This document shows positions 51,421 through 60,422 of a DNA stretch of 64,000 nt, piece by piece (the stretch's first letter is position 1; every line of letters begins with the position of its first letter). The notes under the pieces are model-generated. The model made no database searches, was not told the DNA's origin, and was given only the letters and a program-made list of their open reading frames with translations. The stretch is taken from positions 1,860,001 through 1,924,000 of the forward strand of contig CP053448.1 in assembly GCA_013285445.1 (NCBI GenBank). Direction: 5' to 3'. Source of the DNA: Pseudomonadota bacterium. GTDB lineage: Bacteria > Pseudomonadota > Gammaproteobacteria > Xanthomonadales > Wenzhouxiangellaceae. The translations under genes were made by a program, and so were the position numbers.

Positions 51421-53424
51421 ATGTCACCCGACACCCAACAAGGCAGTTCCCGCAAGCACTGGCGGATAAGCCAGGATCTCGACGACATTGTCTGGCTCTA
51501 CCTGGACCGCGCCGACGAAAAGGTCAACACGCTGGGTACTGAGGTGTTGAGCGAGCTCGACGGTATCGTCTCCGAGCTCGAGAACCAGCGACCGACGGGG
51601 CTGGTGCTGATGTCCGGCAAGCCGGACAACTTCGTGGCCGGCGCCGACGTGCGCGAATTCGACGCCACCAGCGATATCGACACCCTGCAGCAAAACGTGC
51701 GTCGGGTGCATGCGTTGTTCGATCGCATCGACCAGCTGCCGTTTCCGACCGCGGTTGCCTTCGAAGGTTATTGCCTGGGCGGGGGGCTCGAGCTGTCCTT
51801 GTGTTTCGACTGGCGCATTGCGCTGGACGCCGAGCACACCCGAATAGGTTTCCCGGAGGTCAATCTGGGTATCTATCCCGGCTTTGGCGGCTCGGGTCGC
51901 AGCATTCGGACCATCGGCGGGCTGCAGGCGATGCAGATCATGCTGACCGGCAAGATGCTGCGCCCCCGCGCTGCCCGCGCGCTCGGCCTGATCGATCAAA
52001 CGGTCGGCCAGCATGGCTCGCTGCGCTGGGCGGCGCGAAACGCGATACTCAAACAGCGCAAGTCTCGGCGGCCGGGCTGGATCGCCCGCGCCACCACCTG
52101 GTCACCGGTACGGAAATTCCTGGTCGGCCAGATGCGAAAGCAGACCGGCCGCAAGGCAAAAAAACAGCACTACCCGGCACCCTACGCGCTGATTGACGCG
52201 TTCGAGCAGGCCGGCAACTCATGCGCTGAAATGATCCGCATCGAGGCCCGGCAGGTGCCACGCCTGCTTGCCGGCGACACCTCGCGCAACCTGCGGCGCG
52301 TGTTCCGCCTGATGGAGCAGCTCAAGGCCCAGGGCAAGCGCAGTGATTTCCGTGCACGTCGCGTTCATGTCATCGGTGCCGGGGTCATGGGCGGTGATAT
52401 TGCCGCCTGGTGCGCATCGCGCGGCCTGGAAGTGACCCTCCAGGATCGCGAGATGAAGTACATCGAACCGGCGCTCAAGCGGGCCGGCCAGCTGTTCAAG
52501 CGCAAACTCAAGTCAACCACAGCGGTGGCGGCAGCCCGAACGCGGCTGATCGCAGATGTGGATGGCAGGGGTCTGAGTCGCGCCGATGTCGTCATCGAAG
52601 CGATCTTCGAGGACCGCGACGCCAAGCGTGAACTGTTCGAAACCGTCAACAAGCAGGCACCCAAACACGCGCTGGTCGCGACCAATACCTCGGCCATCCC
52701 GCTGGACCAACTGTCGGATGTTTTCGACGATCCCTCGCGGCTCATTGGCCTGCATTTCTTCAATCCGGTGGCCAGGATGCCGCTGGTTGAAGTGGTCTAC
52801 GACAACGACAAGTCCGATGCCGAGCGGGTCAAGGATGGCTCGAGTTTCGCCACTCAGATCGGCAAGTACGCTCTGCCCGTGACCTCGACACCCGGCTTCC
52901 TGGTCAATCGCGTACTCGCGCCCTACATGCGCAACGCGATGAAGCTGCACCGCGAGGGCATTCCGAAGGAAGCCCTGGATCGTGCTGCGGAAGCATTTGG
53001 CATGCCCATGGGGCCGGTCGAGCTGGCTGATACGGTCGGACTGGACGTCGGCCTGGGCGTGATCAAGACGCTGATGGGCGACGCCGCCGGAGAGGATCGC
53101 AAGGTGCTCGAGGAGATGGTTGAGTCCGGCAAGCTGGGCAAGAAATCCGGAGAAGGGTTCTATCGCTGGAAAGACGGCAAGCCGCAGCGCGACAGCGATG
53201 CCCACGAGGGGCATGACCTGGATGACCTCGCCGAGCGGCTGATGGCGCCGTACTTCGAGGAGTGCCGCGCCTGTCTGGATGATGGCGTTGTCGAAGATGC
53301 CGACCTGCTTGACGCCGGAATGATTTTCGGTACCGGGTTTGCGCCGTTTCGGGGCGGACCGATGCACTATCTCGAGAGCCGCGCCGTCAACGGCGATGCG
53401 GCAGTCAACAAGGAGTCTTCCTGA
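51421..53424 (+). CDS. fadJ: Fatty acid oxidation multifunctional protein (FadJ-like)
   Basis: 667 residues. The N-terminal 200 residues are an enoyl-CoA hydratase (SGKPDNFVAGADVREFDA and FEGYCLGGGLELSLCFDWRI, then GFPEVNLGIYPGFGGSGR). The 3-hydroxyacyl-CoA dehydrogenase follows, with NAD loop HVIGAGVMGGDIAAWCASRG from about residue 317, ATNTSAIPLDQL and IGLHFFNPVARMPLVEVV. It performs hydration and oxidation in beta-oxidation. A start at 51421 fits the family; a clear Shine-Dalgarno (ACGGAG) is present. It overlaps fadI by one base. Confidence 0.93.
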   Translation: MSPDTQQGSSRKHWRISQDLDDIVWLYLDRADEKVNTLGTEVLSELDGIVSELENQRPTGLVLMSGKPDNFVAGADVREFDATSDIDTLQQNVRRVHALFDRIDQLPFPTAVAFEGYCLGGGLELSLCFDWRIALDAEHTRIGFPEVNLGIYPGFGGSGRSIRTIGGLQAMQIMLTGKMLRPRAARALGLIDQTVGQHGSLRWAARNAILKQRKSRRPGWIARATTWSPVRKFLVGQMRKQTGRKAKKQHYPAPYALIDAFEQAGNSCAEMIRIEARQVPRLLAGDTSRNLRRVFRLMEQLKAQGKRSDFRARRVHVIGAGVMGGDIAAWCASRGLEVTLQDREMKYIEPALKRAGQLFKRKLKSTTAVAAARTRLIADVDGRGLSRADVVIEAIFEDRDAKRELFETVNKQAPKHALVATNTSAIPLDQLSDVFDDPSRLIGLHFFNPVARMPLVEVVYDNDKSDAERVKDGSSFATQIGKYALPVTSTPGFLVNRVLAPYMRNAMKLHREGIPKEALDRAAEAFGMPMGPVELADTVGLDVGLGVIKTLMGDAAGEDRKVLEEMVESGKLGKKSGEGFYRWKDGKPQRDSDAHEGHDLDDLAERLMAPYFEECRACLDDGVVEDADLLDAGMIFGTGFAPFRGGPMHYLESRAVNGDAAVNKESS

Positions 53425-54866
53425 TGTCCGATAACAGCCTGCGCAGAATTGCCATCATCGGCGGTCGGCGCATTCCGTTCTGCCGCTCCGGCACGCTCTA
53501 CGCCGAGCAGACCAATCTGGACATGCTGACGTCTGCCTTCCAGGCCGTTGTCGATCGCTATGGGCTCGACGGCAAGAAAATCGATCAAGTCATCGCCGGT
53601 GCGGTGACCACGCATTCGCGCGACTGGAATCTGGCGCGCGAGGCCGTGTTATCAACCGGTCTGTCACCGCTGACGCCGGCTGTGACCATGCAGCAGGCCT
53701 GCGGCACAAGCCTGCAAGCGGCGCTGCTTGCCGGCAGCCAGATTGCCGACGGCCAGATCGAGTGTGCTCTGGTCGGCGGCACCGACACCACTTCGGATGT
53801 GCCGATTGTGTTTACCCAGCGGTTTGCGCGTCGCCTGATGAAATTGTCGAAGGCCAGGAGCCTGGGCGAGCGTATCAAGGCGTTCAAGGGCTTTCGTCTG
53901 TCGGAACTGGCACCGCAGCCCCCGCGCAATTCCGAACCCCGCACCGGGCTGTCGATGGGTCAGCACTGCGAGCGCATGGCGCGTGAGTGGAACGTGACGC
54001 GCAAGGAGCAGGATGAGCTGGCCCTCGACAGTCACCGCAAGGCCGCCCAGGCCTGGGACGCAGGGTTTTTCGACGATCTGGTCACACCGCATGCCGGCGT
54101 CATCCGCGACAACAACGTACGCGCCGATTCCAGCCTCGAGAAACTTGCCAGCCTGAAGCCGGCCTTCGACCGCTCCCGCCATGGCTCGCTGACCGCCGGC
54201 AACTCGACCCCGCTGACCGACGGCGCGGCAGCGGTGCTGCTGGCCTCGGAAGACTGGGCCCGACAGAACGATCTGCCGGTGCTGGCATGGCTGACGGTCG
54301 GTCGCACGGCTGCAGTTGACTACGTCAATGGTGATGAAGGGCTGCTCATGGCACCCACGGTGGCGGTTGCTGAAATGCTGCAGCGCAGCGGGCTGTCGCT
54401 CGACGATTTCGATTTCTATGAGATTCATGAGGCCTTCGCCGCCCAGGTGCTGTGCACGCTCAAGGCGTGGGCCTCGGAACGCTACTGCCGAGACCGCCTC
54501 GGGCTTGACAAGCCGCTGGGCGAAATCGATCGCAGCAAAATGAACGTGCACGGCGGCTCGGTCGCCATCGGTCATCCGTTCGCCGCCACCGGGGCGCGGA
54601 TTCTGGCAACTCTGGCGCATACCCTTGCGCTTGCAGGCTCCGGTCGCGGGCTGATTTCAATCTGCACCGCCGGCGGCATGGGTGTGGCGGCCATCGTTGA
54701 GCGTGAACCGGGCAGCGGACGGTCAAACCGCAGCACCAAAGGCGGCGAGAACACGTCGAAGAAAACCGCAAGCCGCAAGAAAGGCACGAAGAAGCCAGCC
54801 GGCAAGAAGACGTCGAAAAAGAAATCGGCATCGCGCAAGAAAGCCAGCAAGAAAACCTCTGGCTGA
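53424..54866 (+). CDS. fadI: 3-ketoacyl-CoA thiolase FadI with a lysine-rich tail
   Basis: 480 residues, about 40 longer than the usual enzyme. Nucleophile Cys93 is in VTMQQACGTSLQAALLAG, the catalytic histidine in FYEIHEAFAAQVLC, and the second cysteine in ISICTAGGMGVAAIVERE. It cleaves 3-ketoacyl-CoA, the last step of beta-oxidation, with FadJ. Residues of about 441-480 form a Lys/Ser/Thr repeat tail (KKTASRKKGTKKPAGKKTSK), resembling histone H1-like or AlgP tails and unrelated to thiolases. The tail continues the same frame without a break. Confidence 0.94.
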   Translation: MSDNSLRRIAIIGGRRIPFCRSGTLYAEQTNLDMLTSAFQAVVDRYGLDGKKIDQVIAGAVTTHSRDWNLAREAVLSTGLSPLTPAVTMQQACGTSLQAALLAGSQIADGQIECALVGGTDTTSDVPIVFTQRFARRLMKLSKARSLGERIKAFKGFRLSELAPQPPRNSEPRTGLSMGQHCERMAREWNVTRKEQDELALDSHRKAAQAWDAGFFDDLVTPHAGVIRDNNVRADSSLEKLASLKPAFDRSRHGSLTAGNSTPLTDGAAAVLLASEDWARQNDLPVLAWLTVGRTAAVDYVNGDEGLLMAPTVAVAEMLQRSGLSLDDFDFYEIHEAFAAQVLCTLKAWASERYCRDRLGLDKPLGEIDRSKMNVHGGSVAIGHPFAATGARILATLAHTLALAGSGRGLISICTAGGMGVAAIVEREPGSGRSNRSTKGGENTSKKTASRKKGTKKPAGKKTSKKKSASRKKASKKTSG

Positions 54867-54874
54867 ACCGGCTC

Positions 54875-55429
54875 ATGCGCCGTACGCTGACCGTGGCGCT
54901 GGTGTTCCAGGGCGGCATCGTGGTGCTGGGCGTCGCGCTGGCGCTGCTGTTCGGGCTGCGCCCCTGGCAGCGCATCGAGCCGGTTGGCGCCGATCTTCTT
55001 ATCGCGTTCGCCGGCACGCTGCCGCTGCTGCTGATCCTGGCGATGATGCCCGCTGCCGCCCGGCGCTGGCGCTGGGCCGGTGAACTGGTCCGGCTGGTAC
55101 AGCAGATGCTCGATGCGGTTTTTCAGCGCGCCTGGCCCGGCTCGGTCGTCCTGGTCTCGCTGCTGGCCGGCGTCGGTGAAGAACTGCTGTTTCGGGGTGT
55201 TGTACAGGATGGTCTGGCAGGCCTGGCGCACCCCGTCATTGCCATCGCGGTCGCTGCCGCGCTGTTCGGCCTGGTTCACGCCGTCAGCCTCGCCTATCTG
55301 ATCGTCGCGACCGTCATCGGACTGTACCTTGGGCTGATCTATCACTGGAACGGCAACCTGCTGGTGCCGATCGTCATTCACGCCCTCTATGACTGGATTG
55401 CCATTCGCTTCTATCTCAGCCAGCGCTGA
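54875..55429 (+). CDS. CPBP-family intramembrane glutamic protease
   Basis: 184 residues with five or six hydrophobic segments. The active-site motifs are GEELLFRGVVQDGL (Glu102, Glu103, Arg107), FGLVHAVSLAYL and the late HALYDW. These are the three CPBP/Abi motifs, shared with eukaryotic Rce1. Bacterial members handle peptide processing or regulated proteolysis; the substrate here is unknown. It starts eight bases after fadI and is probably co-transcribed. Confidence 0.9.
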   Translation: MRRTLTVALVFQGGIVVLGVALALLFGLRPWQRIEPVGADLLIAFAGTLPLLLILAMMPAAARRWRWAGELVRLVQQMLDAVFQRAWPGSVVLVSLLAGVGEELLFRGVVQDGLAGLAHPVIAIAVAAALFGLVHAVSLAYLIVATVIGLYLGLIYHWNGNLLVPIVIHALYDWIAIRFYLSQR

Positions 55430-55455
55430 AACTGGAGCGTATACGGCCGCTTGCG

Positions 55456-55461
55456 TACAAT
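55456..55461 (+). promoter_or_regulatory. -10 box predicting a leaderless kinase mRNA
   Basis: TACAAT ends six bases before the ATG at 55468, so the transcript would begin at or beside the start codon. The same spacing occurs before the gene at 6471. No Shine-Dalgarno sequence is seen and the -35 region is weak. Confidence 0.45.
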
Positions 55462-55467
55462 GCCGGA

Positions 55468-57165
55468 ATGGAACGAATCGGACGATACCGGATTGAACGC
55501 GAACTTGGACGCGGGTCGATGTCAATCGTCTACGAAGCATTCGATCCGCACATCAACCGGCATCTGGCCGTCAAGGTGCTGCGTGAGCGCTTTGCCCGCG
55601 ACCTCAAGAGCCGGCAACGGTTTCTGCGTGAGGCCCGTTCGGCAGGGGGGTTGAGCCATCCCAACATCGTTACGGTGTTCGACGTTGGCCAATACGAGGG
55701 GCAGCCCTATCTGGTCATGGAGCGCATCCCGGGCCAGAGCCTGGAAGCCTATCTGGCCGATGGCCATCATCCCGATATCGACCAGACCCTGTCGATCGCC
55801 GTTCAGCTTTCGAATGCCTTGCACTACGCCCACGAACGCGGGATCATCCACCGGGACGTCAAGCCGTCAAATATCTACTACAACCCCGAATCCGGCCTGG
55901 TCAAGCTGGTCGATTTCGGGATTGCCGCGATCATCGAGGGCACGGACTCGGGACGCCGTTCCGACAATACCATTGCCGGCACGCCAAAATACATGGCGCC
56001 GGAACATATCCAGGCACGCGAGATTGACGGTCGCGCCGACCTGTACGCCCTCGGCGTCGTCCTCTATCGCCTGCTTGGAGACGAGCTGCCCTTTGACGCC
56101 GACTCGATTGGCGCTCTCGCCCAGCAGATCGTGCACCATGCCCCCCCGCGACTGCGGCCACGCGACGGCCGAACACCGGTTGACCTGGTTGACCTGGTCC
56201 ATCGATTGCTGGCCAAGAATGCCGACGCGCGTCCGGCCACCGGCGGCCAGGTCCTCCGGGAGCTCGAGGAAATACGCGATGACATGGACCGCGGCCTGCT
56301 TCGGGCCGTGCGCCAGCACTCCAGCGCCTGGCGCTGGCCGCTTGGCCTGGGCCTGGCGCTGGCCGCGGTGCTCGGCTCGGGCCTGGCGTGGGTCTATCAG
56401 ACGCAGATCACGGCCATGACCGAATCCACTTACGGTTACGGTGATGCGCTGGCGTCAGTCATTGCCCGGGAAACCGCTGAGGCGTTGATGCTGGACGACA
56501 CGACGGCCCTGTCGAACCTGGTGTTCGACTTTTCGGTCAATCCGCGCGTGACCTTTCTGCACGTCAGCGACAGCAGCGGTGTCGTTCAGGCCAGCACGAA
56601 TCCGTTCATGCAGGGCGAAACGCGCGCCGAACCGATCGACGCGAAGGTCGAGCGCGAACAGGGCGGCGTGCGCCTGATCAGGCGTTACGACGGCGATCTG
56701 GAGTTCCGGACCCCGGTTCGCTACCAGACCCGGCGGATCGGCTCGATACAGCTGGGTATAGATGCCGAGCCTCTGGAAGCGGCGGCACGCACGACCCTGC
56801 TTATGCTGGTGCTGGTCTTCGTCGTTTCGCTTACGGTACTCGGCACCGGCGTGGTCTGGTTTTGGCGTCGCCATCAGCGCTCGCTGCAGCAGATCAATCG
56901 TGGCCTTCAGCGCATCGGTCGCGGGCAGTTCGATACCCGGCTGGAAACCGACCATCGCGACGCCCTGCATTCCCTCTATCGCCAGTTCAACGACATGGCC
57001 GTTCGCCTTGACCAACGCTTCGGAAGTACAGCTGAATCGGCCGATGATGCACCGCTTGCCGAGTGCCGGAATCCGGAGGCAGCCACCGACGAGACGGTGG
57101 AGCTGTCGGCAAAGGACGAATCAGCCAAGATTCTGCCAATCACGAACCGAAAGCGTGACGGCTAA
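55468..57165 (+). CDS. Membrane Ser/Thr protein kinase with periplasmic sensor and HAMP domain
   Basis: 565 residues. Residues 1-275 form a Hanks-type kinase: GRGSMSIVYEA glycine loop, Lys36 in HLAVKVL, HRDVKPSN with Asp130, DFG at 149-151, GTPKYMAPEH. A membrane helix at about 289-311 leads to a periplasmic region (about 312-435), then a second helix (about 438-462). A cytoplasmic HAMP-like segment (about 463-515; RGLQRIGRGQFDTRLE, then LYRQFNDMAVRL) follows. It looks like a chemoreceptor-style sensor placed behind a kinase, with the kinase at the N-terminus. The ligand and targets are unknown. Its stop overlaps the stop of the convergent LysM gene. Confidence 0.92.
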   Translation: MERIGRYRIERELGRGSMSIVYEAFDPHINRHLAVKVLRERFARDLKSRQRFLREARSAGGLSHPNIVTVFDVGQYEGQPYLVMERIPGQSLEAYLADGHHPDIDQTLSIAVQLSNALHYAHERGIIHRDVKPSNIYYNPESGLVKLVDFGIAAIIEGTDSGRRSDNTIAGTPKYMAPEHIQAREIDGRADLYALGVVLYRLLGDELPFDADSIGALAQQIVHHAPPRLRPRDGRTPVDLVDLVHRLLAKNADARPATGGQVLRELEEIRDDMDRGLLRAVRQHSSAWRWPLGLGLALAAVLGSGLAWVYQTQITAMTESTYGYGDALASVIARETAEALMLDDTTALSNLVFDFSVNPRVTFLHVSDSSGVVQASTNPFMQGETRAEPIDAKVEREQGGVRLIRRYDGDLEFRTPVRYQTRRIGSIQLGIDAEPLEAAARTTLLMLVLVFVVSLTVLGTGVVWFWRRHQRSLQQINRGLQRIGRGQFDTRLETDHRDALHSLYRQFNDMAVRLDQRFGSTAESADDAPLAECRNPEAATDETVELSAKDESAKILPITNRKRDG

Positions 57166-58253
57166 CTGGGGCCTTCGCCCGGCGGCGGCATGGCATCGAG
57201 TCGCTGCCGGAGCGCTTTGGCCCGTGCCAGATAAACCGCTGCCGGCTCGAACCGGGGATCGATCTCGACGACCTGCTCCCACAGGGCGATGGCCTGATTG
57301 ACACGTTGCTCGCGCCAGGCCGACAGCGCCAGGGCGTGATAGTGTTCGGTCAAGGGCTCGATCACACCGGCGGCTTGTTCGTCACTCCGGCCGAGGTCGG
57401 CATCGTATTCGCGCGCCCGGCGCAGCAGCATGAGCGCTTCCCCGCTTTTCTCACTGTCCAGTGCCCGACGCGCGCGCGCCAGCAGGATACGCGACTGGAT
57501 GCGCTCGCGCTGCCGGTTCAGCGCTTTCGTGTTGGCCGGGGAATTGAGCCAGCCGGCAGCACCGGACAGCGCGTCGAGCGACCGCCGGGTATCGCCGGCA
57601 ACCAGCCACCGCTCCGAAAGACGCATGGCCGCTTCCGTAAGCAGATTGTCAAATGTTTCAGTGGTCTCGCCCGAGCGCACCACACTCAAGAGCAGTGAGT
57701 ATGCCTGCTGCGCTCGACCGGCGGCGAGCAGTGCGGCTGCAGTGACCTCGATTTCGGAGTCATCGCCGGAAGCTGCGTCACGGTCGCCTGCCGGAACCGC
57801 AAGACGCTGACCCACCTCGATCAAGCCTGGCCGGTCAATGCCGTTGAGACGAGCCAGGGCGACAAAGAGCATCGGGTCACCGGCATGCCGGGCAGCGATC
57901 TGTGAAAGGGTGTCGCCCGGACCCACTTCGATCTCGACGAACGGCCCGCCGAGCACTGCGCCTGGGTCGTCAGTCAGTTGCCGATAGAGCAGCGCAGCCA
58001 GCGGATGCCCGGGATGGTCGCTCAGGATACGCTCAAGCAGTGCCCCGGCTGCGGCCATGCGGCCGGCCTGCAGGTGCTCCAGCGCCCGTTCCAGCGGGCC
58101 GACAGCGGCCGGTCCCGGCTCGGTTGCCGGCACAGCCGGTTGTGGCTGGGCTGGTGGCGACTCCCGCTCTGGTGCGGTGCTACAGCCGGCAGCTAGCAGC
58201 ACTACAGCCATTCCGGCCGCGACCAGACCGGCTGGTGACGATACAGTCATCAT
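57162..58253 (-). CDS. LysM-domain lipoprotein with tetratricopeptide-like repeats
   Basis: 363 residues. Signal peptide with lipobox VVLLAAGC, then a Pro-rich linker. Residues of about 55-95 look like a TPR-like unit (LERALEHLQAGRMAAAGALL). A LysM domain (about 108-155; VEIEVGPGDTLSQIAARHAG and NGIDRPGLIEVGQRLAVP) should bind peptidoglycan. The C-terminal half is helical repeats (REQRVNQAIALWEQVVEIDPR, joined by short turns). It probably anchors in a membrane and touches murein as a scaffold. It is downstream of the GGDEF-like gene by nine bases on the same strand. Confidence 0.85.
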   Translation of the reverse strand: MMTVSSPAGLVAAGMAVVLLAAGCSTAPERESPPAQPQPAVPATEPGPAAVGPLERALEHLQAGRMAAAGALLERILSDHPGHPLAALLYRQLTDDPGAVLGGPFVEIEVGPGDTLSQIAARHAGDPMLFVALARLNGIDRPGLIEVGQRLAVPAGDRDAASGDDSEIEVTAAALLAAGRAQQAYSLLLSVVRSGETTETFDNLLTEAAMRLSERWLVAGDTRRSLDALSGAAGWLNSPANTKALNRQRERIQSRILLARARRALDSEKSGEALMLLRRAREYDADLGRSDEQAAGVIEPLTEHYHALALSAWREQRVNQAIALWEQVVEIDPRFEPAAVYLARAKALRQRLDAMPPPGEGPS

Positions 58254-58262
58254 GGATCGAGT

Positions 58263-60422
58263 CTAACCCAGGTTGTCGCGACGATCGGCCTGCTGTTGCT
58301 GCCTGAGCTGGGTGAGGAACGCGTTGGCTTCCGGCTTTTCGCCCAGATCATAGCCCAGGGCGGTAACGGTGGCATCGAGGCGGAAACTGCCGACGGGAAT
58401 GCGAAACACCGATGTTGAAAGCAGGCCAAGCAAGCGCTCGCGGACGATATCGGCACCGGCCTGGTCAGTCATGGGCAGGATCAGAAGCGGAACCGCCCTG
58501 GCCTTCCGGTCGAGCGAGCCGACGAGATCGAGATCGCGTGCCTGACCAATCAACAGCTCGTAGAGTGGCGGCATGAGAAAGGCCAGTTCCGCGGTTTCGA
58601 CCGCGCGTGTACCACCCTCGGGCAGACATAGTCGTTCCGGCAGTATCTTGATGATCGAAAAGGGTGTGTCATAGCGCTGCGCGCTCTTGATTTCTCGCTT
58701 GAAAAACAGCGCGGTGTTGGCGACTGACAACACACCGGATGGCAATGGGGGCGGCTGCTGGTCAAGCAGCTTGCCCGACAGTTGCTCGAGCAGCTCGGCA
58801 ACCTGCCGCGCATCATAGCCGCGTGCAGCCATCAGCTCGGATAACGACCCGGCGACGCGCTGCAGATCCTCCGGCTTGTCGAATGCCTGTGCCAGCCGCT
58901 CCAGGTTCTCGACAGCCTCGTCGGTATCCCCCTCGCCCAGCAGGCGATCGACGAGCCGCAGTCTGGACTGGTCAACACTTCGCTCGACGCGATCCTGAAG
59001 CTGCCGGCTGAGTGTGGCGGTAATCGCCGGATCAAGGTCGCGCAGACTGAGCTGTTCGACCAGTCGCTTCTGCACCTGCTCGAGCTGCCTTTTCACCTCG
59101 GCCGGGTCAAGCGGCTTGCGCTGGCGGGCCTCATCGCCAAGCAGACGGTCGGCCACCCGCTCGATGTAGTCACTGAACGCGGATGAAAGCTGCTCCTCTT
59201 CGCCGGCACCGCTGCGCCTCAGCTCGGAGGCGAGAACGACCAGGCGCGCTGCTTCATGCGGGTCCTCCTCGATCTGCGAGACCAGCTCATCGACATCCAG
59301 ACCGACGCTTTCCGCACCGCTCTCAAGCGCCCGGACCACGTGATCACCGCGCAGCTCGGTCGACAGTTCATGCACCAGGGCGGCGTAGTCGGACATCTGC
59401 ATGCCCTCGTCGAGCAGCCCCTGGCGCAACTGCGGCAGGAGGCGCTTGAGATCACGCGGATCCGGCAGCATTCGCTGAATGATCTGTGCCATACGGCGGG
59501 TCGAGAACTGGCCGTTGCGATACTCCTCACGCACCAGCGAGACCAGGGTCGTGTAGGTCAGCTGATCGACTTCATCGATGACCGACTGCTCTTCGGACTG
59601 GATGCGATCGAAGTCGGCACGGGCGCTAACCGTCTGGCGAACGCGCTGGCGGATGGCGTTGAGCGCTGCCAGGAAATCCTGGGAATCGAGAGCGGCCGCA
59701 TTGATTGCGGCACCGCTTTCGATCTCGCGCGCCAGCTTCCTGAGGTGCGCAATCAGCCGTTTCCGGGACCGGGTATCCTGGTCGCCTGCCGAGACGCTGA
59801 GCTGACCGGCCGCCTCTTCCGGATGGGCAACCATGTCGTTGAGCGACATCATGGAATCGAACGCGCCAAGCGCGCTTTCAAACCCGCTGCTGGCCGTCCC
59901 GCGGTCTGATGCAATCGATCCGCCGGTGCTATCGGCCGCTGACCCACCTGCACCGCCGACGATTTCCTGGTCCGCGGTCATCTTGCGATACACGACATAG
60001 TTGAATCGAATTCCGCCGACGCCCTTGTCGTCCAGCGCGCGCGACGCCTCGGCCACCGATTCGAACTGGTCCAGTTCGGACAGGGTTTCGATCAGGCCGT
60101 GCACATCGGCCTCACCGATTCCGCTATCGAAAGTGACCGATTCGAGCTCGATGCGATTGAACAGATTGATCAGGCGATGCGGATTGAAGCGTTGCCCGAC
60201 AGGGTGTTTCTCGATGAACAGCGTGCCCCGGTCGACCATCAGGGTGAGGGAGCCCTCAACCTGAAGCGCCTCAGCCAATGCGGCGTGCACGGTCTGGCAA
60301 GCGCGTTGCGTCATCGGGTGAGCCAGACCGTAGCCGCAGGCATTGGCAAACGCCGTATTGATCTGGCGTGCCAGAATCTCGGCGCTGCGTGCTTCAATGC
60401 CGTGGGGGCTGACCGTGCTCAT
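58263..60422 (-). CDS. Large helical protein with a degenerate GGDEF-like C-terminal domain
   Basis: 719 residues from the ATG at 60422, which overlaps the kinase stop as ATGA. The N-terminus (about 1-130) contains LTLMVDRGTLFIEKHPVG and ELESVTFDSGIGEADVHGL, resembling modules placed ahead of signalling domains in other bacteria. Residues of roughly 200-540 are helical and charged. Residues of about 559-705 follow the GGDEF plan: LSVANTALFFKREIKSAQR, then YDTPFSIIKIL, and DLVGSLDRKARAVPLLILP and MTDQAGADIVRERLLGLL. The GG(D/E)EF signature position reads DRKAR, so cyclase activity is not expected. Function unknown; coupling suggests a partner or target of the kinase. Confidence 0.8.
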   Translation of the reverse strand: MSTVSPHGIEARSAEILARQINTAFANACGYGLAHPMTQRACQTVHAALAEALQVEGSLTLMVDRGTLFIEKHPVGQRFNPHRLINLFNRIELESVTFDSGIGEADVHGLIETLSELDQFESVAEASRALDDKGVGGIRFNYVVYRKMTADQEIVGGAGGSAADSTGGSIASDRGTASSGFESALGAFDSMMSLNDMVAHPEEAAGQLSVSAGDQDTRSRKRLIAHLRKLAREIESGAAINAAALDSQDFLAALNAIRQRVRQTVSARADFDRIQSEEQSVIDEVDQLTYTTLVSLVREEYRNGQFSTRRMAQIIQRMLPDPRDLKRLLPQLRQGLLDEGMQMSDYAALVHELSTELRGDHVVRALESGAESVGLDVDELVSQIEEDPHEAARLVVLASELRRSGAGEEEQLSSAFSDYIERVADRLLGDEARQRKPLDPAEVKRQLEQVQKRLVEQLSLRDLDPAITATLSRQLQDRVERSVDQSRLRLVDRLLGEGDTDEAVENLERLAQAFDKPEDLQRVAGSLSELMAARGYDARQVAELLEQLSGKLLDQQPPPLPSGVLSVANTALFFKREIKSAQRYDTPFSIIKILPERLCLPEGGTRAVETAELAFLMPPLYELLIGQARDLDLVGSLDRKARAVPLLILPMTDQAGADIVRERLLGLLSTSVFRIPVGSFRLDATVTALGYDLGEKPEANAFLTQLRQQQQADRRDNLG

